A stretch of 64,000 nucleotides of DNA from Emiliania huxleyi CCMP1516 (taxonomy: Eukaryota; Haptophyta; Isochrysidales; Noelaerhabdaceae): NCBI RefSeq assembly GCF_000372725.1, contig NW_005201360.1, forward strand, positions 64,725 through 128,724, given 5' to 3'. The notes beneath the pieces were generated by a model. The model saw only the letters and a program-made list of their open reading frames with translations, did not search any database and was not told the DNA's origin. Shown here in pieces: positions 54,369-64,000 of this stretch (its first letter is position 1; each line of letters begins with the position of its first letter). Both the position numbers and the translations under genes were made by a program.

Positions 54369-55119
54369 TCAGGCAGCAGGTTGCAGCCCGAGGTAATCCT
54401 CGAGCTGCTTCACCTTGCCCAACAAACCCGACCCGACGGGGGTGATGCCCAGCACCGCTGCCGCATTCCGTACCGTCGCGGGCAAGTTTGGCCCCGGTTC
54501 CAACCCGAGCGCATCGCAGATGCGCCGCAGCCTGAACGGCAGGGGAGCTGCAGGCCGCTCCGGCGCCCGAGCCTCGCGCAGTGCAGCCGCATGCGCTGCC
54601 TCCGCCTCCTCCCTCGCCGCGGCTGACGACGCTGCGGCCGCCCTCAGCGCCTGCAATTTAGTCTTGGAGGCAGCGGCCAGGACCGCCGCCGCCACCGCCG
54701 CCCTCGCCACCCTCGACGCTGCCGCCACCTTTGCCGCCACGTCCGCCTCGCACGCCTCTGTCTCGGCGACCGACGCAGCCTCCAAGGCCCTCGCCACCGC
54801 GACAGCTGCCTCCGTTGCCATAGCAGTGGCCGCTAGTCGTCCCGCATCCGCTCCTCCATCCCTAGTCCCCGCCACCGCCCGGGCCTCAACTGCCTCCTCA
54901 GCCTCCGCCACACGCGCAGCAGCTGCAACCTCCGCCTCGTGAGTGAGCGACTCAGCGACGGACAGCCGCTCCGCCACCTCCGGCTTCTCATCTGACGGCC
55001 GCAGTGCCTCTGCTGGCGCCGCCGTCTGCCGTGGAGCTGCCCGCCCCGTCGCCCCGTCGCGCGCAGCCGCCTCGCGTTTCGCCGTCTCGACTCGCCTCGC
55101 CTCCGCACCGCCTACTAGG
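54369..55119 (-). CDS. Ala-rich coiled-coil protein with compact C-terminal domain
   Basis: The frame is open from about 55119 to the stop at 54369, with no ATG identified at its 5' end, so an upstream exon is likely. Most is Ala/Glu helix (EAEVAAAARVAEAEEAVEAR and similar), predicted coiled coil. The last about 60 residues are less biased and look folded: PLPFRLRRICDALGLEPGPN, LPATVRNAAAVLGI, LGKVKQLEDYLGL. No family recognised. Confidence 0.5.
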
Positions 55120-55322
55120 GGGCTGGGTTGTCGCAGAAGGTCCGTGCCCCACGATGGTTAAAGCCGTCGAGCCGAGTTGACTCTTGGGGCATGGGTGCAC
55201 ATGTACATGTGCATGACATGTACATGTGCATGAGCTGACTGCGAAGGGGCGGAAAATCAAAGTGGCCGCCGTGAGTGAATGACGCCTCAGGGGCAGGCTG
55301 TGGCCTGGCTGTGGCATGTGCT
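55120..55322. repeat. Intergenic with palindromic ACATGT repeats (55198-55232)
   Basis: GCACATGTACATGTGCATG followed by ACATGTACATGTGCATG forms overlapping palindromes. A related CATG-rich palindromic run lies at 56972-57010. Confidence 0.7.
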
Positions 55323-55733
55323 CTATAGCCTGAGAGGTCGTGTGGGGCGAGGCGCACGTGTCCTCAAAGTGTTCTGACCCACATTCCAATTTATCGACAA
55401 AACTTTCAGAAATGGATTGTCGATGCAAATGGCAGGCTCGAACGTGCTCGAAGAGACCGACTGGACCCATTGTTCAGGTCCTTCGGCTCGACTGGGGTTG
55501 TGCTCGCACACGCCAGGCGCCCAGGTGGTGGCTGACATATAGGGTGCAAGACTTGTCCACCATGGTAGCGTACACGTTGGAGCTGCCATGGTGGTCGATG
55601 CTGTCATGTCGCTGGTGGTGTCGGCCTCGGCGATGCAATAGTCGAGGCCAGACTGGCCGGAGGATAAGCCATACTCGATAGCGGTCCCGCCGTAGCTCGC
55701 GCATAGAAGCAGGAAGCTAGGCAGAGGCCGCAT
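55323..55733 (-). CDS. Hypothetical small secreted protein
   Basis: 136 residues from the ATG at 55733. MRPLPSFLLLCASYGGTAIE gives a plausible signal peptide; the rest is Thr/Ser/Trp-containing (TCTLPWWTSLAPYMSATTWA) with several cysteines. The local GC content is lower than in most genes here. No family recognised. Confidence 0.3.
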   Translation of the reverse strand: MRPLPSFLLLCASYGGTAIEYGLSSGQSGLDYCIAEADTTSDMTASTTMAAPTCTLPWWTSLAPYMSATTWAPGVCEHNPSRAEGPEQWVQSVSSSTFEPAICIDNPFLKVLSINWNVGQNTLRTRAPRPTRPLRL

Positions 55734-55817
55734 CGCGTCAGCTGTATACGTTTTACCCAAAACCGAAACCAAAACACGGATCTCCAAACCAAAAAGGGAT
55801 GAAATCCCTTATCGCTT

Positions 55818-56690
55818 ATGGATATAATCGCCAAATTATCTCAGGAACATAGTGTGAATGCCCGCTCCCACCCGCGCGGGTTGATAGTTGTAGCTGACCG
55901 CAGATTGGTTTTCCCCCTCTTTTCGCAAGCCACCTTGCCCGCCAAAAGAAAGCCAATTCTTGACTTGGGCCCTCTTGCGGGCGGCCTTCTCTCGAGGTCT
56001 CGAGATACACAAAGCGGCCACAAGCCACCCATCGGGCACCATTCGGTTGTCTTCCCCCTGGAAAGTATCGAAAAGTGTATGGCGTCGGTGCTCCCTTCTC
56101 GCTGTGCTCCCTGGTCCCTCACCGCTCAGAACTGGCGTGTGATGGAGACGTGGCAGCGGGCGCTGCGCGGCACGCGGTTCGTCGACATCAACCTTGGCGA
56201 CCCGGCCGCTGGCTTGCGTGGCTCAGCCGACTGCGGCTCGGGCCTGCGGTACGCGCTTGGACGCTTCTCGCCGCGAGCGCCGCTGCGAGAGCTCGCTGCT
56301 CTGTCGGCCTCCAAGGCGCGGCCGGGCGAGGTGATTGTGCTCAAGGCGCAGGCGCCGCTGCTGGGCGGCTGCACGAGCTTTGGGCGGACACCCGCCACCC
56401 TCCTGCTGCACAATGAATCCTGCGAGCTCGTCAACTTTGTGACCGAGGAGGCGCGGGGACACTCCACGCTCCTCAGCTTGGCGCTGCGCTCGCCTAACGC
56501 CCACCGCCTATCGCAAATCGCCTACCTCTATGCCGAACACCTGGCGCCGCCGGCCCTGCCTGCGCCGCGGACCCCTGTGTATCGATCCTGCGACATGGAT
56601 GTGGACGAGAGTGATGCCCCAGAGGTGGCGCCCGCATTTTGGATGCGGTTGTATGTCGAGTCGCTGCCACAGGGGCCCTTTGAGTGGTGA
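55818..56690 (+). CDS. Hypothetical protein, 290 residues
   Basis: Single long ATG frame. From residue about 100 it looks well folded (NWRVMETWQRALRGTRFVDI, GLRYALGRFSPRAPLRELAA, EVIVLKAQAPLLGGCTSFGR, LLLHNESCELVNFVTEEARG), and the codon use agrees with neighbours; the first 85 residues are weaker, and the ATG before ASVLPSRCAPWS is an alternative start. No family recognised. Confidence 0.5.
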   Translation: MDIIAKLSQEHSVNARSHPRGLIVVADRRLVFPLFSQATLPAKRKPILDLGPLAGGLLSRSRDTQSGHKPPIGHHSVVFPLESIEKCMASVLPSRCAPWSLTAQNWRVMETWQRALRGTRFVDINLGDPAAGLRGSADCGSGLRYALGRFSPRAPLRELAALSASKARPGEVIVLKAQAPLLGGCTSFGRTPATLLLHNESCELVNFVTEEARGHSTLLSLALRSPNAHRLSQIAYLYAEHLAPPALPAPRTPVYRSCDMDVDESDAPEVAPAFWMRLYVESLPQGPFEW

Positions 56691-57125
56691 GTTTGCGAGG
56701 TATGTGCTGTCACCTTGTCTGGTAATGAAGTTGTCTAGCTCTCTAGGCTGGGTCGTGTCGTTGTTTTTTTGTTTTATACAGAAGACGTCATGATGTCCAC
56801 AAACACGAGAGAACTAGTCAACAAAACAAAAGTGTCAAGACTAAGCTACATCAACACACTGTCGCTACAAAATTGCGCACACGGCTAAACGTAGTCTCCA
56901 TGCCTAAATCACAATTTCAACACACTCTGCGTCCACCGCGCACCGGTCCAGGGTGCGTGTCCACCCTAGTCCACATGCACGTGCATGGACATGGACATAT
57001 GTATGTTCATGCACGAGAGAGGCGCGCTAAAGAAAGGCCCTATGATTGGATCCTACAGCAGCATGGCGCATCTATTCTCGGGCACAGCGATGGGGACTCG
57101 CTCGGGCACCTTTCGGTGCGGCGCC
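56691..57125. other. Convergent intergenic region, AT-richer, no gene seen
   Basis: Between the hypothetical gene (+) and the 3' end of the receptor-PLC gene (-). A palindromic CATG-rich run is at 56972-57010. Confidence 0.5.
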
Positions 57126-60100
57126 TTAGTGGCCGTGCACGCAGCGGCGCTTCTGTGGCGCCGATGCGGGGGAGATGCCAGAGCCGGCGTAGAAGGCGAG
57201 CGGCCTCGCCGGCGACGGGCCAGAGGGGAAGCCCCGACGCTCGGGCGGCACCGAGGGCGATGACGAGGAGCCTGGCAGCGATGGCGGCGGCAGCGATGGC
57301 GGCGGCGAAGGCGGCTCGGGATCGTTCTCGCTATCGCTGCTGCAGCCATTACTGTCCTCGTCGGGGGCGGGCAGGCGCTCGATCCATCCGAGAGCGGGCT
57401 TTGGTGAAGCCGCTGCCCCCAGCCCGCGCGAGTCGCACGCCGAGGATCGGCGTGATGTGCCCGACGCGGACGGCAGCGGGGACTGCCAGCTGCACAACGA
57501 GCGAGCGTACGGGGACGGCTTCGAGATGGAAGGGGAGACGTGCGGGGACGGCTTCGAGATGGAAGGGGAGAACCACCAGCCGGGCACTGCAGCGTCCTCC
57601 CGGCCGCCTTGGCGGGCATCGAGCTCGCGCCGCGAGGGCTGGGAGCGGGAGAGCTCGTCCGACGATGAGGGAAGATGGGAGCCGCGGGAGTGCCGGCAAG
57701 ATGAGGAGAGGGCGAGCGGACTCGGCCTGACCGGGTTGAGCTCAATCGCACGCCTCGTCTCGCGCTTGGAGTGCCAAGCAGGCGAGTCCTCGGTACCGGC
57801 GGCGCGAATGACGTAGCGAAACTCGTCCTCGTCATCACCTGGCTGCCCAAAGGTGAGCACGCTGCCCTCGCGCAGCTGGGCGCTCGCCACCTCCTCGGCC
57901 GTAGACTGCAGGAGGACCGGCTCGCCACCTCCTCCCGGCTGCTGCACGCGGCACCCGTTCTTGCGCGAGACGTCTTCGAGCCGGACGCTGCGACCGTCGG
58001 CGGCGACGTGGAGCACGGCGTGCTGGCGCGAGATGTGCTGCGTCTTGAACAAGGCCACGCCGCTCGACGCGTCGCGACCGACCGTGAGCGTGGCGCCGGG
58101 AGGCAGCGCGATCGGCGACGGCCGGCCAGCGCGAGCCCCGTTGACGCCCGCATCCAGCGCTAGCTCCAACGGCCAGCGAGCGGCGGGGGCCGCCGCGGTG
58201 TCCGACAGCGCCGGCGTCGAGGGCTGGCTTCCGAGCCGCGAGAGCTCTGCAGACAGCTGGTGGATGTCGCGGCTCTGCTGGCTGATGAGCGAGCGCTGCG
58301 AATGCACCCTGCTGCGCAGCTCATCGACAGTGCCGTAGGTGTTTGGCTCGGTGGAGACAGAGATGTGCAGCAGGAGGCAGCACGAGTCGATCCGCGTGCC
58401 GCTTGGCGAGCGCAGGTGCAGGCAGCGGTAGCCGCAGCGCAGGGAACCTAGCATCACCGTGTCGTACGCCACCAGCCGCCCCTCGTCCTCCACCACAACG
58501 CGGAGGATGGTCTGGTGAGGCTCGGCCGCGAGGCAGTGGAAGGTCTCGTCAAAGGTTGGGTTGAGGCCGTTGCCCTCCGCGACCGCGGTGGTGAGCCGCG
58601 TGACGCCCTGCGCCTCGGGCGGCGGCTGCGGCTCGCGTGCGACCGCGCAGAAGCCTCCGATGGCGTGCAGCTCGACGGCGACGCGCGGGCTCGACACGCT
58701 GGCGCTGGCCCCGCTGGGCGAATTGGGGCTATCGCTAAGGTGCGAGACGACGGCGTGGTGGGGCTCGGCGAGCAGCGGCCGGCACTCGTCCCGCGTCGGG
58801 AGCTGGTGCAGGGAGAGGACCTACGCGGCGTTGGGTCGCTCGGTGAGCTGACGAGAGGGAGAGCTGAACGGGGCGGCAGCAAGGAGCAGCGGAGCCTTCA
58901 GCTCCGTTCGATGCACCTCCTCCCGCGGCGGCGGCCACAGCTTCCCCCGCCCAGCCCCCTCGCGCAACACCCGATCATCGCCAGAGCCACCGCGAGCCGG
59001 GGTCACGGGGCCCCTGTTGGTTGGGGTCGGGGGCTGGATCGCCCGATCGGGCGCACGGAGCGCCGCGGGCTTGAGGACGTAGCCACCGCTGCCGTGAAAG
59101 AGGGCGTCGTGGAGGTGCACCGGCAAGTCGTTCGTCTGCAGGTTGAGCGCCACCATCTGCACACCCGCGCGCCACGCCACCTGTGGCGGAGGGAGAACGG
59201 TCCTTAGAGAGGATATGGGGGATTAAGCGAGGTGGTGGAAGCGAGGGCGGGCGCGCACGAGTGGGTTGTTGTTGGTCGACCACCACCGAGTCGGAGAGGG
59301 GTAGGTTCTCACGAGCTGCGAGGCGGTGAGGGGCAGCAACCGTCCCTGCTCGCTCGCCAGCCGCTCGAGCCGCTCCTCCGACAAGCTCACGACACCGCGG
59401 CGGGGCTCGCCCGCCGGCTCCTCCGCAAGCCACGAGACGACCTGCAAGCCGGGCGAGCCCGGAGACCCGAAGGGCGACTCGGACGTCAGCGTGGCTCCGC
59501 TGTCGCCGTCGCCTCTTGTGCGGTCGAGAGGCACGCCGCGGAGCCAGTCCCAGACGCCACGGTGGAGGGGGCGGCTGCAGCGGAGCTCCTTCCAGCTCGC
59601 CGTGCGACCGAGCCGCCTGCCGCTGTCGTCCTCGTCGGGCGGCGATCGGCCGATGGAGGTCGTGGGCAGCGTGACGAGCGAGCGGAGGAGCGGGTCCGTG
59701 GTCACGCCGCCCTTGTCGAATCGCATCTTGATTAGCACCTTTCGGCGCAGCTCGCGGAGGGGCGTGCTCGCGACGCGGTCGCTGCGCGAGAGCAAGTCGC
59801 CCAGCGTGTTGATGAGCTCCTTGGCGATCTTGTTCTGCTGCTTCGCCGAGCAGTGCATCTCGATGCTCAGAATCACGGGCAGAGGGCTGGCGGTGAAGGC
59901 GTGCTCGGCGATCGCAGCGACCACCTCGCCGAAGGCGACGCTTCCGCAGAGGAGAGGGACGCCTCCGCGCGTGGGGCCAATCATGCGGTGCGTGACGCGC
60001 GCCTGGCCCCACCACCGCGGGTCCCAGCAGTCGATCTCGAGGCAGCGAGTCCCCGAGAGCAGGAGGCGGCGGTACATGTCGGCAGACACGGCGGAGGTGA

Positions 60101-63100
60101 GCTGGTCGCCCTCGAGGAAGCTATTGTGCGACGAATCGATCCAGTAGCTGGTGAGCGGCTCAGTCGCGTCCGTGGGGGAGCGCCTAGGCTCGATGGCGCT
60201 GTTGCACGGCGAGAGCAGGAGGGAGGCGAACTCGTGCACCGAGATGGGCTCAGAGTCGACTGGCTCGGACGACTCCCTCGCCGCCTGCCTCGAGGCAGAG
60301 TCGCGGTGGACTGACGCGTCGCGATGCTTCTCCTTTGAGCGGAGGGCGCGGAGAGCGAGCTTCCACTCTTCCCACAGCTGGCGGCCCCCAGCGCCCTGCT
60401 CGCTGAGGCAGAAGCGAAGCAGGGCTCCCATGTTCAGTGACACCTGGGACTGCTCGACGAAGGGCACGGTGCCCAGCGATGACATCCTCGTCAGCCTCGG
60501 CCCCGCCTCGAGGTCTGCGTGAGCAGGATGGTCAGTCCGGCGTCCGTCATTGCAGCAGCCGCTGCGCTGAGTGCAAGCCGCGGTCCCGCACCTCGATACC
60601 AGCTTCTCGACACACGCCTCGATGAAGGGCGTCGTGTTCCGAGTCACGTAGAGCCACGCGCGAAGCTGCGCAGCCTCGCGCGCGGCCGTCCCCCACAGCT
60701 TCTGCTCCAGCACCGAGCTCCACAGGCGCTGCTCCACAAATGGGAGCCGCTCGACGTCGGGCGGGCCCTCGGTCGGCTCCTTGTTCGCCCTGCGGCAGAT
60801 TCGCTCCCACACGACGTGACGCGTGGCATTAGGGCGCAGCAACGGCGCAGTACGAGCCCTGCTGCACGCCCGCCGCACCGCTCGTGCGCATCCGACGCAG
60901 GCGCGTACGGGAGCGCTCCGAGCGATTCGCCTGCGCAGCAGCGTCCACGGGCTCGTGCCGTGAGACGCGGCGATGCGCGATAGCGGCGGTACCGGCAGCC
61001 AGCTGAGCCAGCTGACGGAGAGGCAGCTGCAACAGTACAGGCACAGCAGCAGAACGACGCACGCTGCCACGGCGCAGACGGCCGCTAGGACACTGCGGGG
61101 AAGATCGTCGCTGTCCGGCGATAGGCACTCGACATAGCGCCAGTCGCCATAGTTTTCGTGACACGCCTCTGCGAGAACGAATGAGTACCTGGCGATGCCG
61201 AGCGCGTTCTGGTACAGGCCGGTCTCGAGGTTGAGCGATGAGCTGCCTCCGCCGCAGTAGCCGTCGGCTCCGCAGCACTCGCCGTCATTACACCGCGTCA
61301 CCTGCGTCTCATTCTCCGCGCACAGCTCGCCCTCCGGGCAGCGGGGCCCGCAGGGGGTGCGGAGCTCCCCGTCGGGGACGTCGAGCACACTCGGCTTAAG
61401 AATGGGGCCGTCGAGGTTGGTCGCGCCGGGGTCCGCGTCGGGGTCGCGGCAAGTGCCGACGGGCGGCGGCACGGAGCAGAAGCCACCGGTGCACGCCTCG
61501 GAGTTGCACTCGTGATCCGAGGAGCAGGGCTCGTTCACCAGCTTCGAGTACGTGCAGTTGCGCTCGAGCCTCTCCGTGTGCGTGTACGCCTCGCATGCCC
61601 AGTCCGTCACGTTGCACGCGCCACCGCCGCAGCAATCGACGTCCACCGAGCCGATGTAGCGGAGGTCCACGCCGTTGTCCACAAACTCCTTAAGCGCCGA
61701 CGGAGGCACGATGCGCACACCGCTCGTGTTGACCGACAGGGCGCATTTACCGCTATCAGCTGCGGATCGGATCGCATTGTCACGCAGACTGCGGCCGCCG
61801 CCACCGCCGCCTTTCTCCCTGATGCAGCGACGCAGCTCGTCGCCGTCGATGCCGTACGCCTCAGGATCGCACGCGCCGATGGCGTCCTCGCCCAAGGTAA
61901 TCGCCTCGCAATCAGCACTCGCAGAGACGCAGCGAAGGAATGGGAGTGGGGCGATCGCGCTGTGGGTGGTGGCGTTATTGGCCGCGGAAGCCTGCATAGT
62001 GCACTGGGTGAAGGCGTCGCCCTCGGCTGGCAGTACGTGCACAGTAGCGATCATCGGGCGCGGTGGCGGCAATGACTGGCCCCGTTCGACCATGAACTCG
62101 AGCTCTCCCGTGAGAGTATCGATGGCTGCCGCAGTGGCGTCGCCGCACTCGAAGTCGACCGTCACAGCGACGCTCGCCTGCACGCCGGAAATGGGCGTGG
62201 TAAAGGGGGGAGCAGAGAGGGAGAGAGGCCGGTAGGGCAGGCGCGCCTTGGGAGGCTCGTCCCCAGAGCCGCACGGGCCTGAGTACCCGGGAGGAAGCGT
62301 GGGACACACGCCGCCAGCGCACACCGCCTCGTCGTAGCACGGGCGGTAGTCGATGCAGCCGTCGCACTGACAGTGAGCCTCTGTGCTGCCGCACCAGCCA
62401 TAGGGCGAGCAGCAGTAGTCGATGTCGCTGTTGGGGTCGCACTCGCCGATGGCGTTGCCAGCGAGGCCCGGGTATCCCGGCCCGCACCTGCCCTCATGGT
62501 TGTACAGTGACGGTTCAGAAGGCGGCGGCGGGGCTGGCGGCGCTTCAACAGGCGGTTCCACCACGCCAAAGTTGTAGATCACGCCGCTGCTCTCGCGCGA
62601 TCCGCCCTCCCAGACCCATGTGCCGTTGTTGAATTGCGCTACGTACTTCTCAGAGAAGCCACCTTGGTCAAGCAGGTTGAACAGCTGCACGTTCGGGTTG
62701 CTCCTGTCGCCCTTCTCGTCGAACTCAACGCGCCCCGAAAGGCCGTCGAACGAGAGGTTCTGCTTGGCCTCCCAGAACTGCGTGCCAAATGACGCCGGCA
62801 GCGGGCCCGTCGGAGCCACTCGGCACGACAACAGCCCTGCAGCTATAACAGCATCGTAAGCAAAGGTGCCGCCCTCGCGTAGCACGGCACTCGTGTTAGG
62901 ATCGACGGTTCTGAAGAAGTCGTCGCGGATCTGCCAATCGGCGGGCAGGAACTGGTTGAAGTCTCCGGGCTGGAGCTCCGGCCAGCGCTCGTTGGCAAAA
63001 TGGGCCCACTGTGGGTTGTTGTCGGTTGCACCGACCGCCTTGATTTGCAGGCTGCCGTTCAGCGCGGCCTTCGCCTCCTCGCTTAATTCGGAAAAGGTAT

Positions 63101-63935
63101 CGGAAAAGACATCGACAGGCAAAATGTCAGAGAAGACCCAAGAAGTACCGGGTCGGAGCAGACTGGTGTTCAGCGCAGTCTCTACGATGAGGCCAAGGTT
63201 CGTTCCCAAAGTGAGAACTAGCACTGCCTTGGCCCCGCTGCTGCTCAGACTTTGCACGGCGTCCCGGATCGACTCTTCGCGGGTCGATTCATCTTCGGAG
63301 AACTCTTTGCTGACGAACGTCAACCCGAGGCTCTGGCACTCTGCTTTTGCTGCTTCCTCGTAGGCGCGGCCGTACGCGGTCTGCGCATAGAGTACGGCCA
63401 CTGTCGATACCTTGAGTTCATCCTTCCAAAAGGAACAGAGGTCAGAAGCGGGCGCAAGTTGCGAGGGTATGGTCCTCATAAAGCGAGGGTAGAAGGTGTC
63501 GGACAGATCGGTCGACTGTGACCAGTACGAAATTTGAGGGATGTCGAGAGCGCCGGTGATGGCCGCGGTGGTGGCGGAGACATCGCTACGAACGGCTCCG
63601 ATGACCACATCTGTGCCAGACGACAAGTCTCCCAACCCCTGGACTGACTTGGCAACTGTGCCGCCGCTGTCGAGCAGCCGGAACTGAAGCTGCTTGTCGC
63701 ACCCAGCCAAGGTCCCAAGCACGGGTAGAGCAGTAGCGGCCCGCGAGTTGAAGTCCGTCACTGCGGTCAGGGCGGCCGCAACGACCGCCTGCATTCGCTT
63801 TGGCAACCAACACGTGTCATCGACAAAGTCGCCGGCGCAAGTTTCGGCGGAAGTGGAGCGCGCGTTCGATTGCAAGGTGAGGACTGCGAGGCTCACATTT
63901 GTGGAAGCGAGAGCCGGCAGCAGCAGTGACAGCAT
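57126..63935 (-). CDS. Predicted transmembrane receptor fused to phosphoinositide phospholipase C (X-Y-C2) and FHA domain
   Basis: Exon 1 (63935-59259) is 1559 codons. Signal peptide MLSLLLPALA, then a type 1 periplasmic-binding/ANF-receptor-like ligand domain (about 20-430; VLTLQSN, VVIGAVRSDVSATTAAITGA, DIPQISYWSQSTDLSD). Next are a hevein-like chitin-binding module (about 475-525; DYCCSPYGWCGSTEAHC), a Cys-rich ectodomain and one transmembrane helix near 945-970. The cytoplasmic part has PLC-X with SSHNSFLEGD, TRCLEIDCWD, the VTH histidine and LPVILSIEMHCS, so the catalytic His, Asn, Glu, Asp, His and Glu are all kept. A 78-bp GT-AG intron joins NNNPL to VAWRAGVQMVALNLQ of PLC-Y. Exon 3 (58820-57126) carries C2 and an FHA domain (LTVGRDASSGVALF, HISRQHAVLHV, RKNGCRV), then a Ser/Pro tail. 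Exon 2's 3' border is unresolved. Would cleave PIP2 at the plasma membrane. Confidence 0.9.
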
Positions 63936-64000
63936 GGACGGCTGCCAGGGCCGGCCGGCGTCCACGACGAAAGGCAGCCGCCAGCCAGGAAAAAGCAGCC

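Noticed and set aside
63936-64000. Upstream in-frame extension of the receptor-PLC gene
   Set aside because: The frame stays open to the window edge, but the ATG at 63935 directly precedes a good signal peptide; an upstream exon outside the window cannot be excluded.

Overview
The window is nuclear DNA of a unicellular eukaryotic alga. It is very GC-rich, has spliceosomal introns and spaced single genes on both strands, shows no operons, and several products begin with a signal peptide followed by a basic/Ala-rich stretch, as expected for plastids of secondary origin. A haptophyte (Emiliania/Chrysochromulina type) is the best guess and a pelagophyte is the alternative; no marker gene settles this. 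Many introns whose exon frames can be joined confidently use GC-AG rather than GT-AG borders.

Layout. 0.8-7 kb: mitochondrial succinyl-CoA ligase alpha (-), a plastid-type 4Fe-4S ferredoxin-like gene (+) and an N-myristoylated EDR2/DUF1336 protein (-). 7.5-11 kb: a secreted LPMO (AA15-like) fused through Cys-rich and Pro-rich modules to a GH18 chitinase. 11-21.5 kb: a patatin-like lipase, a Cys-rich membrane protein, a SnoaL-like plastid protein and a double methyltransferase. 21.5-36 kb: a small SRPBCC protein, an A1 aspartic protease broken by an assembly gap, a 3.5-kb gene-poor stretch with a MITE, a second SRPBCC protein, a coiled-coil protein and a membrane-anchored gametolysin-like M11 peptidase, with long GA tracts and hairpins. 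36.5-41 kb: a 1010-residue protein with a degenerate J domain, a Mediator MED21-like gene and a hAT-like MITE. 41-53 kb is a nuclear block: XPC/RAD4, SPT4, a coiled-coil membrane protein and a PHD-SNF2-PHD-AP2-MBD-like remodeller. 53-57 kb: a tandem-DUF4864-like plastid protein and hypothetical genes. 57-64 kb: one very large gene for a predicted cell-surface receptor whose cytoplasmic half is a complete phosphoinositide phospholipase C followed by FHA.

Main observations. (1) The receptor-PLC-FHA polypeptide would couple ligand binding, possibly to chitin through a hevein-like module, directly to IP3/DAG production without a G protein. (2) An AA15-like LPMO and a GH18 chitinase lie in one chain. 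(3) Introns of several unrelated genes carry short tandem arrays of a GACACSTCC-like 10-11-mer, in the sense orientation in each case read, and other introns carry duplicated exon-intron junctions around AT-rich palindromic spacers; both look like traces of intron gain. (4) Two MITEs have perfect 8-bp target duplications.

Exon borders are read by eye from frame continuity and family conservation. Where I give exact borders the frame closes; elsewhere only the span is given.
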